Origin: Osedax fenrisi
Taxonomy: Eukaryota; Annelida; Polychaeta; Sabellida; Siboglinidae
Direction of reading: 5' to 3'
Assembly: GCA_964019155.1 (NCBI GenBank)
Contig: OZ025240.1
Span: forward strand, 97,590,186-97,654,185
DNA: 64,000 nt
Shown here: positions 1 to 10,337 of the stretch, piece after piece
How positions within the stretch are numbered: the stretch's first letter is position 1
Layout: each line of letters opens with the position of its first letter
The notes under the pieces: generated by a model
The model's input: the letters and a program-made list of their open reading frames with translations, nothing else
Database searches by the model: none
Told to the model about the DNA's origin: nothing
Position numbers and translations under genes: made by a program

Positions 1-484
1 TATAATTATTAATTATTAAGTATTTATTTTTTTAAATTAAACATCAATACTATATTGGCTATATCTTATAACAATATTTTATGTAAAGAATAAATCATGT
101 TTATCTGATTAAATCATGTATATCTCTTTAATTGATTACTATTTAAAGTAATGTTTCTATATAATTCAACATGGAATACATTAATAAGCTAACTAATTAA
201 TAATGAAATATATTGATGCTGACTCTATATTATATGAAACCGGAATATTAAATACCTGAGATAATGTTCCTGAAACCCCAACCTACAAATGAATCCGGTA
301 TAGGGTACTATATTGATATGTTAAGTTACATTTTCTGTACTTAATAATAGTGGTTAAATTAATTAACCTTTTACATGGGTATATAAATATTAGGAAAGTT
401 ATAAAACATGTTATGATGTTTAGGTAGGTTATACTTTTTTAAATAGTTAATTAATGTCTAGTCATTATTCTACTTTATCTAGAG

Positions 485-734
485 TAGTAGTTCCCATCTT
501 TTTTCGTCATAACCCTTTTTTTGATAATTCCTAATTACAAAATATAACATGACCCAATGAAAATTTTTATTTTTTTGATTTTGTAACAAATTTGTATTAC
601 ATTATAATACAGGAGCATTTTTTTTTAATTACAATTTTTGGATAACAAATTTTTAAATTAATAATTGTATCATGACCCGAACAATAAACCCAATGACACA
701 CGTTTAGGTTATGACCCATAGGTTGAGACCACTG
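485..734. mobile_element. hAT-like MITE, 250 bp, with 8-bp target duplication
   Basis: The element is flanked by the 8-bp direct repeat ATCTAGAG (477-484 and 735-742). Its ends are imperfect inverted repeats: TAGTAGTTCCCATC on the left and, read inward on the other strand, CAGTGGTCTCAACC on the right, both followed by a TCATAACC-type stretch. An 8-bp duplication and CAGTGGTTCTCAACC-like ends are typical of hAT transposons. The inside is AT-rich with no coding frame, so it is non-autonomous. The same insertion lies at the same site in all four units, so it predates the array. Confidence 0.8.
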
Positions 735-742
735 ATCTAGAG

Positions 743-1349
743 TATACAATTATTTGAGTATACATTTTTAATAACATTTTGATTTACAGGTGTGTAGGTT
801 AGGTAAATAATAAATTATTATTGTCATATTATTAATAAAAAGTAATATTAATACTATACCATTTACTAGATATAACTATATATATATATATTAGATAACA
901 TAACTGTAAGACTATTTCTATTTAATCATTTAATAATAAAAACTCAAATTGGTAATTTATTATTTTATATTTATTATATTATTTTTCTACAGAAATTTAT
1001 AATATATATTAAATTATAATTATATATATATTTTATATCCTTTTTAATTTATTTAAAAATTTTTTAAATATATAAGTAGGTATACTTAAATCTATAGATA
1101 AGTATACTTATATGTATATAGACAATTATTAATCATTTATATAATCATTGTGTCTTACAAACATTAGATAATGTTACATGTCAAATATTAATATAACTAA
1201 TACTTTATAATAACTACTGCAAGATAACCATTTTATCATAATTCATGTCTTAAATATGATACCATGCACTAAGCAATTACAAGTGCATCTAATAATACGA
1301 ACATGATTAGATATAGGTCATTGAATATATTTATCTCTGTTTAAAACGA

Positions 1350-1382
<33 letters not shown>

Positions 1383-1440
1383 GAAAAATAATAATATAGT
1401 TTATATATTTATTCATTAATATTATAGGCATAATTTGTTA
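743..1440. other. AT-rich spacer
   Basis: This stretch is A/T with (TA)n runs, including one at 1350-1378. I see no gene, RNA or element boundary. It is present with only microsatellite length changes in units B, C and D. Confidence 0.6.
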
Positions 1441-2399
1441 ATATTGAAAGCCCCTGCATTTTGAAGGAGATGGTAAAGTTCTAAGGTTCAATCATTTTTT
1501 AAATATTATCATTATTTACCTCATTCTACTTTAATCCGTAACTCGGAAATCGTTCGACAAATCTATTGGAATTTGAAAAATTCTCAGCGCTTATATTGTA
1601 AGTGATTTGCTTGCTATCATTTTCTGTGATAAGTATTTTTAAATGAGTGCATTTTCTTAATTTTCTTCTATGATTATTATACTTAGAGAAACTTGGTTGA
1701 AACATTTACGTTGAATTTTTAGAACTATTTGCGAAATGTCTTCAAAATTTAAAATTGTTGCTTGTTAATTTTTCCATATTTCATGTAATTCTCTATTTAT
1801 GCATTCAATTTTCTTATTATATAAGTTTCTATTATAAGGGATTACCTCCATTAAGATCTGCGTATGTTTCTATACGGTCTTTAAGTATATTATTTAATAG
1901 CATTGATCCAGAATATCATTTCTCATTCATTGTTTGTCGTTTCTTTCGTTATTTATCACATTTTTTATAGCTATTTTAATACAAATTTCCTCGTTTTACT
2001 GCAAGTTAAGATAGCATTATATTCTACGCTATTTAACCGAGAACGTTATTAACCAGTTACTATTTAATTATAATCTCTGTTTAGATAGTTTAGTATCCGG
2101 TCATATAGGTCTAAATCACGGTAAATGCTGAAGTCTGCTACTTTATATATTCGCTTTATGATCATTCTTGGCATGTAACTTGTTAGCGTTAATATGTAAC
2201 CTATCCGATTGTGCACAGAGTTAAAAGCTAAGTGACGCCTAGTCTTACGAGCATAAGATATCCTATATTAATTGTACGGGTGTAATGTATTTTCTAACTA
2301 TAATTCATATTTTCCTACTTATTAACGTGTAAATTCGTGAAATGGCGTGCGTTGTGCGGTATCCCCTTAAGGTAATGACAATTTCATCATTTTAATATA
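1441..2399. other. Conserved low-repeat block at unit start, function unknown
   Basis: About 950 bp with less TA microsatellite than its flanks, near-identical in all four units (about 22372-23338, 36407-37365, 50711-51664). It contains a 71-codon open frame at 1755-1970 (+), but this starts with TTG, has no Kozak context and matches no family I recognise, so I do not call it a gene. The block lies just beyond the 3' end of gene 2 and could be regulatory, a non-coding transcript or an unrecognised exon. Confidence 0.45.
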
Positions 2400-2402
2400 A
2401 GC

Positions 2403-2631
2403 TTAACTCTCTATCCTCTATCCTTGCTGTACGTTCATCGTTATCTTGAATATGTATTCACACTCCTATTCATTCATAATATTCATTCACTCTCCTATAT
2501 CTCTCTTCTTTTATATATCCTTCTCTTCTCTCGTTATCTATTCTATCTTGCTTTCTCCAATATTGTCTCCTCTCTTTTTATCTCTATCTCCCTCTATCTC
2601 AAACTTGATTCAACTTTCTCTCTTTCCCCAA

Positions 2632-2668
<37 letters not shown>

Positions 2669-2672
2669 CATG
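2403..2672. repeat. Pyrimidine-rich tract ending in (TA)n
   Basis: The plus strand is strongly C/T biased (CTCTCTATCC, TCTCTCTTT and similar) from about 2403 to 2636, followed by a (TA)n run. The same tract lies downstream of gene 2 in every unit (about 23340, 37368, 51665). Frames through it are low-complexity and not credible proteins. Confidence 0.75.
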
Positions 2673-2693
2673 TAGGTTAACCTGAGTTAACCC

Positions 2694-2717
2694 AGTTTAA
2701 CACAATTGTGTTAAACT
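2694..2717. promoter_or_regulatory. 24-bp perfect palindrome abutting the gene 2 stop codon
   Basis: The sequence AGTTTAACACAA followed by its exact reverse complement occupies these positions. The last base is the first plus-strand base of the reverse-strand TAA stop. A smaller palindrome GGTTAACC lies at about 2676-2683. It is identical in units B, C and D. It could form a hairpin in the 3' UTR or be a protein-binding site; the role is inferred only. Confidence 0.55.
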
Positions 2718-3560
2718 TACAACTCTATGCAAAGCCTATTCACCACCCCCGCGACGTGGTCGTTCGGCCCTACTTTCCAGATTATATTTTCTAGTTTCGG
2801 AAATAGGCGCTCGTAATCCGAATTCGAAACATCCCCGGTACTGTCATCGATGGCCATCGGACGGTCGTTGCGTTGGTTACTAGGCGTATCAGCGGATACC
2901 GTGTTGTCGGTGTTGTGTTCGCTAACTTGAAGGTCGGGTGTTGCGGGAGCGACTCCGCCGTTGTTATTATTAATCACTAGGTATGTGGTCAGTTTGGAGG
3001 TCATGCGGAGTAACTCGGCACACGTCACGTTTACTTCATCATCGGAACAAACGGATACATCATCATCGGAACAAATGGTTACATCATCATCTGAACAAAC
3101 GGATACATCATCATCGGAACAAATGGTTACATCATCATCTGAACAAACGGATACATCATCAGCGGAACAAATGGTTACATCATCATCGGAACAAACGGTT
3201 ACTTCATCATCTGAACTCGAGTCAAGATCTACAGAGTGAACCTCAGGTATTGGGAGGTCAGTGCTGAGGTCAATGGTGAGATCGCTAGACCAAATCGTGG
3301 ACACGAGGTATTCTGTATCTAGTTGGCTGAGAGAGGCCGGTGTCGGGGTAACTCTACCGGTGTTATTCTCCGCGATACCGTCGTAAGAGGAGCGGACAAC
3401 GCTGTCCGAACAAAACGTGTCGTAGGTATCGAAGTAATTGCCGTGATAGTCTAACTCGCGGCTTTCGAACGTTATATCTGCTTCCTCGTGGTCAGTGAAC
3501 TGGTCATCTGTATTGTCCTCGAGTGTTCCAATCTAAGTAGAAGTAATAGGTATATGTTAA

Positions 3561-3595
<35 letters not shown>

Positions 3596-3770
3596 TATCT
3601 ATAGATAAAACTACTAATATATTATTAAATATGTCTCGCATTCGTAAGATGACATTATTAAATGTTATGGATTACGGTTCGTTATAATAGTCTTTTAATC
3701 TCTTATCAACATATCAACATATCAACATATTTAAATAAATGTGAATTATAATTTATTATAATATTTTACT

Positions 3771-3848
<78 letters not shown>

Positions 3849-4791
3849 ATATATATATGTATTACGTACACCTAAATATATTAACTTAAGTTACATTATC
3901 AAATTAATCCTATTCAGAACTTCTCTGCAAATCAAATGTGTATGTGTTTTCACCTACCTACCCTAACATTAAATCCTTGTAAGCCTATATTTAGTCTACT
4001 AAATAATATAAACCCCCTTTACTTGCAGGGTTAATGTAGCATCCGTATTAGGAATGAACTATACATCATCAGTGACTAAGTTATATATTTGTTAAACACG
4101 CTCCTTCCAAAAGTATTCACACTTCATACAGACACTCCTTGGTATATTGATAATTTCAAACTTATTAAGCCTACCCCGTTCATAGAGCTAAACTTAAGTA
4201 TCTTTCAAACCTTCTTCCCTTAACAGATCCCTATGTATCACCGATGTAATCATTACAATTCGACATTTTATTCGCTAATTCTACAATATATACTATACTA
4301 TACTGTATACTATATTTAACGAAATAACTTACAGCCATCATAGGGATCAAAATGTAATATCTTTAACCGTGAGGATAAAGATGTATTTAAAATAGTATAT
4401 ACTATTAATATTATCCATATATTAAAAAGAACTACTACCCAATATTTTAAATATCTCTTTATCTGAATATACTGCTTATTCTATATTGCCTTTAGGCAGA
4501 AATTAAAAATTATTATTTACATTATCTCAAAATAAATTCCTACCATTAACTACAAAACTACATTTACTACCCCCCATATATATTTCATTAGATTACATTA
4601 GGCTACTCCCCTCTCTTAATAATCTCCAAACTCTTACAAAATATCATGTCCAATTTTATCCATGCATTCTTTACATAATTGAGTAGTTATCTAATTAAAT
4701 ATATCCCATAATACTAAACATAATTTCTAATTAATTTAATACTATTATAGTAATATAATATAATATAATATAATATATTATATATATTTAT

Positions 4792-4837
<46 letters not shown>

Positions 4838-5343
4838 GATACGTGGTCGTTGTGTCCCACGTTGTCAAATTTGGGAAACGGGTCATTGTTTTCAAGGTCA
4901 TCCGCGAGAAGGTCAGCTATCGGATGACAAGCGTACGACTCATCGCCGCAAGCGTACGTAAGATCGTCTACGTCTTCCATCTGGCGGCGTGTTACCGTAC
5001 TACTAGTAGTTTCGCTGGCGTCGACTCCGTCCCTCTGACGTATAAACCGCGCGAGTTCTGCTGCCGAGTTGCTAGTTACACGGCGGGAGAGATGTGACCG
5101 CCGATGTTCGTCGCTAGGGGCGCTGTCGACGTTAGACCAGCAGCTTCCGATAGTCCGTTCACCGCTGAACTCGGGGGATAGGGACCCTGACCTAACTGTA
5201 CCGGGGCCTAGAATGTGATGTCTTATGTCTAAGTCCAGTGACATGTATGTTTCCCTTATCTTCTCACTCTTCTCCTTTCGAGCAGCGATTCTCTTGGTAC
5301 TTCCGTAACAGAGCATACGTTTCATTCTTTTGTATAACCCCAT
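2717..5343 (-). CDS. Unit A gene 2: two-exon CSDDDV-repeat family protein, 438 aa, function unknown
   Basis: Exon 1 is 5343-4843 (167 codons, ATG at 5343). The donor is CAC|GTATCG, the intron is 3533-4842, and the acceptor is CTTAG|ATTGGA. Exon 2 is 3532-2717 (271 codons plus TAA). Both splice sites are phase 0, so the frame is continuous. Exon 1 gives a basic N-terminus (MGLYKRMKRM, then KRIAARKEK) and a Cys-containing acidic end (CGDESYACHP). Exon 2 has 7 CSDD-type octapeptide repeats at about exon residues 96-150 and ends GPNDHVAGVV. It lacks an in-frame ATG near its 5' end, so it must be entered by splicing. The repeats are rich in Ser followed by acidic residues, a CK2-like context. I see no signal peptide, membrane segment or known catalytic motif. 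The family is not recognised. Transcription and splicing are inferred from conservation. Confidence 0.65.
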
Positions 5344-6071
5344 CTAATATAAATAAGATATATTTATTAAGTTTATATATATATATATATATATATAGTT
5401 ATATATACAGTTATCTATAGATATATTATAATGATATAGTATTAAGATTAAATACTCAATATGAAACCATTTATTTCAATGGTTCATTATAATAGTCTAT
5501 TCACAATATTAAAATAATAGTGCTGATATTTCTAATAAACTGATTTTTTTATTACGTTTTTAAATTTATTAAAAAAAAAATTCACCTTAAAACCTCAAGA
5601 ATATACAAATGTATCGATATAAAACATAACAATATATTATTAAAAACTAAAGAATTCTAAACTTTATATACATAATTGCTCTTTTTGTTATCAAATATTA
5701 ATTAAGTTATAAGCATATATCTAGAGGTCATATAAGTCCCTAATACTGACACTCCAGTTATCTATGGAATTAAAAGATTAAATAAAATTGTAAAATAACA
5801 ATAATATCTATAATCATATAATATTAATATATTGTAATTTTTGAATACAACTATTAAGTCATAAAATTATAAGACCATTTATTGTTAAAGTGTCCGTATT
5901 AGGTTACTTTCCACTATATACTTTCTAATATGATTTGAGAGTTTGTTATTAAATTTTTAAACTATTTGCATCGATTTTAATTCAACATTGTCATAATTTT
6001 AAAAGTATTCTAAAGCAAACGTAATCTCAATATAATTTTTAATGAATCATCAGTGATTATTGTAAACAAAA
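5344..6071. repeat. Intergenic spacer with dispersed repeat copy
   Basis: Between the two genes of unit A. About 5530-5990 is a copy of a dispersed repeat that recurs at about 13360-14060 in the same orientation and at about 17130-17480 in reverse. Shared landmarks are AAACTGATTTTTTTATT, GCATATATCTAGAGGTCATA and GTGTCCGTATTAGG next to TTACTTTCC. No gene was seen. Confidence 0.6.
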
Positions 6072-6690
6072 TAATGAATTTATATTGATTTTTTATAGAG
6101 TAGATGTTTCACAGTATTATAACACATATAAAATTCCTATATACAAACTATTGGAAATACGATTATCACCCAGTAAGTAACGTAATCAACGATCGTAATC
6201 AGATTACAATTCAACAATGTATTGATTACGATCACAGATTTTGATTCGATTACAATCGTATTACAATCATGATTACCAACTGATCGTGAATCTATGTTAG
6301 TGATCAGTTAACAATCATTGATTACAATCATATTACAATCAATGATTTATAGGTGTACTTCGTAATCAAAGCATAGTTGCTTATCAATGATTGTAATATG
6401 ATTGTAATCGTATTGTGATCAGTTAATCACAAATCATGATGATGATAAAACTATAATCTAACACTATCACTGATTACTTTACGTACTGGCCAACCATTAC
6501 AATATAATACAATCAATAATCACTGGTGAATCATCACTGATTCATGTATGTAATGGTTGATAATCAGGTTTACAATAGTTTGTATATAGGACTTTTATAA
6601 TTTTTATAATACTGTGAAATATCTATTTTATACCAATTCTATAAATTCTATAGATTCTATAAAAAATCAATATAAATGCATTATGTTTTA
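6072..6690. mobile_element. Foldback (long inverted repeat) element with GATTACAATC motifs
   Basis: Arms at about 6072-6160 and 6565-6690 are near-complementary: CCTATATACAAACTATT on the left pairs with AATAGTTTGTATATAGG on the right, and the match runs outward through CACAGTATTATAA to ATTTATATTGATTTTTTATAG. The interior repeats GATTACAATC and its complement many times and is itself close to palindromic around 6360. The related spacer copy near 14180 lacks it. There is no coding capacity. Copies lie at about 26933-27551 and 55617-56235. Confidence 0.75.
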
Positions 6691-7487
6691 TAATCATATA
6701 CAACAACTAGGGAATAGTTCTCTAATATCGATATGCATGTAATATTGACACCATAGAGATCTCCTACCATATAATTCCAATCAACAAATAATTAATGTAA
6801 TTCTAATTCATATAAGTATAATTTTTTTTTAATATTTATAATATAATAAATTAATAATTATTTTAATTATAAACATAAAATTGATTTTTTTTACAACTCT
6901 AAATTTTTGAAGTACAATATCGATTCTCAATCATATACAAATATAGGTGTTTTAAATATTTAAAATAAATCTTTAGATCTAATTATATTTTACAATGTGC
7001 CGACAATATTTTGTATTGTTCACAATTTGTTACAAAGTTATTGACGTTTACCTAAGTAACATACATTTTCATAACACGGACACCCTAATTGCACGTAGTA
7101 TAGACACCCCTGTTATATCTGAGTTAAATCAAGTAAATTAAAATTTAAAATGTCTATTATATGTATATACTTACTTAATACTTAATACTTAATAATACCT
7201 ACTTATAAATAAAATTTGGAAATATTTAATTTAGAAATAAAGTTATGGTAATTTATTATTAGGGTGTCGGCATGCGAGTACTCTCCCCTATGTGACATGT
7301 ATGATTGTAACAATGAAAATATTGTATCTTTCGTTATATTTTATTTTTATTCTGCAATAAATTCCATGTCATGCTTTGCCATTATATTCAAATGTTATAG
7401 AGAAAGCGATAAGTAAATTATTCTGTTATATATCTGCATCTATTCTATACTTATTTTATATAACAGTGTTTATCTAAATACATGATT

Positions 7488-7525
<38 letters not shown>

Positions 7526-7636
7526 TTCATTAAGTGATTTATCTTTAGTTTCATCACATTTTATGATAAAATAATGTTAAGTAGGTACATATTGATATCT
7601 TTAATAATATTTGTATTTACTATGTATCGTATTATA
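6691..7636. other. Spacer downstream of gene 1, AT-rich
   Basis: It is related to 14165-14760 in the same unit. It includes a GGGTGTCGGCATGCGAGTACTC stretch near 7262 after an acceptor-like TTATTATTAG, and a (TA)n run at 7490-7520. No frame survives in this copy, so I call no gene. Confidence 0.5.
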
Positions 7637-7642
7637 TTTATT
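7637..7642 (-). terminator. Polyadenylation signal AATAAA of gene 1
   Basis: Reading the minus strand, AATAAA lies about 20 nt after the TAA stop at 7663. The hexamer is present at the same place after gene 1 in units B and D. In such an AT-rich sequence the hexamer is common, so this is moderate evidence. Confidence 0.4.
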
Positions 7643-7662
7643 ATTACATTTGATATGGTCGG

Positions 7663-9791
7663 TTACGTGTAATAACATGTCAGTGTTATGTCAGTGTTGA
7701 GTTCGCTAACTTGATAGTCGGGTGTTGCGGGAGTGACTCCACCGTTGTGATTAGTATGTAGACCGGAAGGGGCGTGGCCAGTTCGGAGGTCATGCGGAGT
7801 AACTCGGCACACGTCACGGTCAGTTCGACTGCTGATGATAGGCGACGCGTAGATGACGTCATCATCTGAACAAACGATTACATCATCGGAACAACCGGTT
7901 ACGTCATCATCTGAACAAACTGTTACATCATCGTCTGAACTTGAGTCAAGTTCTCCCGAGTGACCCTCAGATATCGGGAGGTCAGTGCCGAGATCGCTGG
8001 ACCAAATCGTGGACACGAGGTATTCGGTATCGAGTTGGCTAAGAGAGGCCGGTGTAGGGCTAACTCTACCGGTGTTATTCTCCTCGATACTGCAGTAAGA
8101 GGAGCGGACAACGCTGTCCGAACAAAACGTGTCGTAGCTATCGAAGTAATTGCCGTGATAGTCTAACTCGCGGCTTTCGAACGTTTGATCTGCCTCAGAC
8201 ACATCGTGGTCAGTGACGTCTTCGTCATCGATGCTTCCAATCTAAGTAAAAGTAATAGGTATATGTTAAGTGTATATATATATATATAAAGTTATCTATA
8301 TATAATAGTATTAATATATTATTAAATATGACTCGATTCGTAAGATGACATTATTAAATGTTATAGATTATGGTTCGTTATAATATTATTTTAATCACTT
8401 ATCAACATATCAACATATCAACATATTTAATAATAAATGCAAATTATAATGTATTATAATATTTTACTATACACACATATATATATATATATATTTTACG
8501 TAAACCTAATTATATTAACTTAAGTTACATTATAAAATTAATCGTATTCAGATTTTCTCTGCGAATCACATATATATGTGTCATCACCAACCTACCCTAA
8601 CAACAAAGCCTTGTATATTGTAGTCTACTAAATAATATAAACCCCCTTTACTTTCAGGGTTAATGTAGAATCAGTATTAGGAATTAACTTATGAATCATC
8701 AGCCATCGTAACTCATGCCTAAGTTCTATATTTGTTAAATACGCTCCTTCCAAATGTAAAGTATTCACACTTCATACAGACACTCCTTGGTATATTGATA
8801 ATTTCACACTTATTGAGCATATCCCGTTCATAGAGCTAAACTTAAGTATCTTTATAACCTTCTTCCCTTAACAGATCCCTATGTATCACCGATGTAATCA
8901 TTACAATTCGACATTTTATTCGCTAAATCAACAATATATATATTATACTATACTTTATACTATATTTAACTAAATAACTTACAGCCATCATATGGATTAA
9001 CATGTAATATCGTCATACATGCAGATAAGGAGTGTTTAAAATATTGGGAAGTATTTCTTGTTAAGGTATGGATACTATTAATAGTATACTATATATATAT
9101 ACTATATTATTATTGTTATTGTTATTTTTATTTGGTGGAGTCCTTTCATCCCATCCAGGAACTTAGATGAAATTTTCACTTATAACCATAGATGGCTCTA
9201 ATGTCCCTTCGAAGCCGCTCCCATGTTAATGCATCCATGGTTTTAACGAGAGCCGATCATTTATTTATATACAATTATATAAGATCACTTCTAAATAATA
9301 TTTTAAGACCCATTTTATAAAATTAATTAATGGTCCGGATGAGGATCGAACCCATGACCTACTGCTTGTGTGTCTGACGCCTTAGCCACTGAGCCACACA
9401 GGCAGATAAAGAGTTAATACTATTAAAAGTATATCTGAATTATCTTTCTTATTCTATATTGCCTTTAGGCAGAAATTAAAAATTATTATTTACATTATCT
9501 CTAAATAAATTCCTACGATTAACTATCAATCTACATTAACTACCCTCCAATGGTGGGGCATATCTATTTCATTAGGTTATATTTAGCCATTACCCTCTTA
9601 AATTAAAATAATTATATTAGTAATCTCCAAACTCTTACAAAATGTCATGTCCAATTGTACCCATGCATTCTTTACATAATTGAGTAGTTATCTAATTAAA
9701 TATATCCCATAATACTAAACATAATTTCTAATTAATATAATACTATTTAATATAATAATATAATATAATATATTAAATATATTTATATATT

Positions 9792-9846
<55 letters not shown>

Positions 9847-10337
9847 GATACGTGGTCGTTAGGTCTCACGTTGTCAAATTTGGAAAACAGGTCATTATTT
9901 TCAAAGTCATCCGCGAGAAGGTCAGCTATCGGATGACAAGCGTACGACTCATCGCCGCAAGCGTACGTTAGATCGTCTACGTCTTCCATCTGGCGGCGTT
10001 CTACCGTACTACTAGTAGTTTCGCTGGCGTCCACTCCGTCCCTCTGACGTATAAACCGCGCGAGTTCTGCTGCCGAGTTGCTAGTTACGCGACGGGAGAG
10101 ATGTGACCGCCGATGTTCATCGCTAGGGGCGCTGGCAACGTTCGACCAGCAGTTTCCGATAGTCACCGCGGAACTCGGGGGTGGGGATGCCGTACCGGGG
10201 CCTAGAAGGTGACTTCTGATATCTAAATCCCGTGACACGTACGCCTCCCTTAGATGCTCCTTCTTCTCCTTTCGAGCCGCGATTCTTTTCGTACTTCCAT
10301 AACCGAGCATACGTGCAAATCTTTTGTATATTCCCAT
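7663..10337 (-). CDS. Unit A gene 1: two-exon CSDDDV-repeat family protein, 354 aa, function unknown
   Basis: Exon 1 is 10337-9852 (162 codons, MGIYKRFARM start), the donor is CAC|GTATCG, and the intron 8242-9851 carries a SINE. Exon 2 is 8241-7663 (192 codons plus TAA), entered at TTTTACTTAG|ATTGGA. Phase is 0 at both ends. Exon 1 is 2-5 residues shorter than its paralogues because of two indels near 10170-10185 that shift and then restore the frame. Exon 2 has three to four octapeptide repeats, one short by a residue. It then leaves the reading frame used by gene 2 for about 26 codons and ends in TLTCYYT rather than GPNDHVAGVV. The upstream half of exon 2 closely matches gene 2. No known domain was seen. 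It sits head-to-tail upstream of gene 2 and is probably an independent transcription unit. Confidence 0.62.
9105..9406 (-). mobile_element. tRNA-derived SINE in the intron of gene 1 (unit A)
   Basis: On the minus strand the head has a box A (TGGCTCAGTGGC, about 9385-9396) and a box B (GGGTTCGATCC, 9343-9353), about 30 nt apart as in a tRNA promoter. A unique body follows and an AAT/AAC-rich tail at about 9105-9135. It lies in the intron of gene 1 but is absent from the gene 2 intron, so it arrived after the gene pair formed. It is not a functional tRNA: the 3' half runs into SINE body. Confidence 0.8.

Noticed and set aside
3033..3230. CRISPR-like array (24-bp units)
   Set aside because: The units are contiguous coding repeats without unique spacers, in eukaryotic DNA.
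2961..3239. Open frames on the plus strand across exon 2 (Ser/Thr/Gln- or His/Arg-rich repeats), also at 23896, 37917 and 52227
   Set aside because: They are reverse-strand shadows of the 24-bp repeat: a period divisible by 3 keeps all frames open. The minus frame has splice sites and non-repeat sequence conserved on both sides.
2717..3304. Exon 2 as a stand-alone gene starting at the internal ATG (STIWSS)
   Set aside because: The conserved frame continues upstream for 76 more codons to the acceptor CTTAG|ATTGGA and is conserved as protein between genes 1 and 2. There is an in-frame stop just before the acceptor.
3631..3689. 19-codon plus-strand frame (MSRIRKMTLLNVM) conserved downstream of the acceptor region
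   Set aside because: The gene 1 intron copy (near 8327) has a frame-shifting change, so there is no coding conservation. It is intron sequence.
4714..4842. YIYIYI tails of exon 1 open frames
   Set aside because: These are translation of (TA)n intron sequence past the donor CAC|GTATCG. Lengths vary with the microsatellite between copies.
9343..9405. Functional tRNA gene on the minus strand
   Set aside because: Box A and B are present, but the sequence continues into a SINE body. No 3' acceptor stem pairing is visible, and many diverged copies exist.
2717..10337. One long gene with exons chained in the order exon 1, exon 2, exon 1, exon 2
   Set aside because: Gene 1 exon 2 has its own stop (TAA at 7663), followed by AATAAA. 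Its only donor-like GTAACC is in the wrong phase for the next exon 1.
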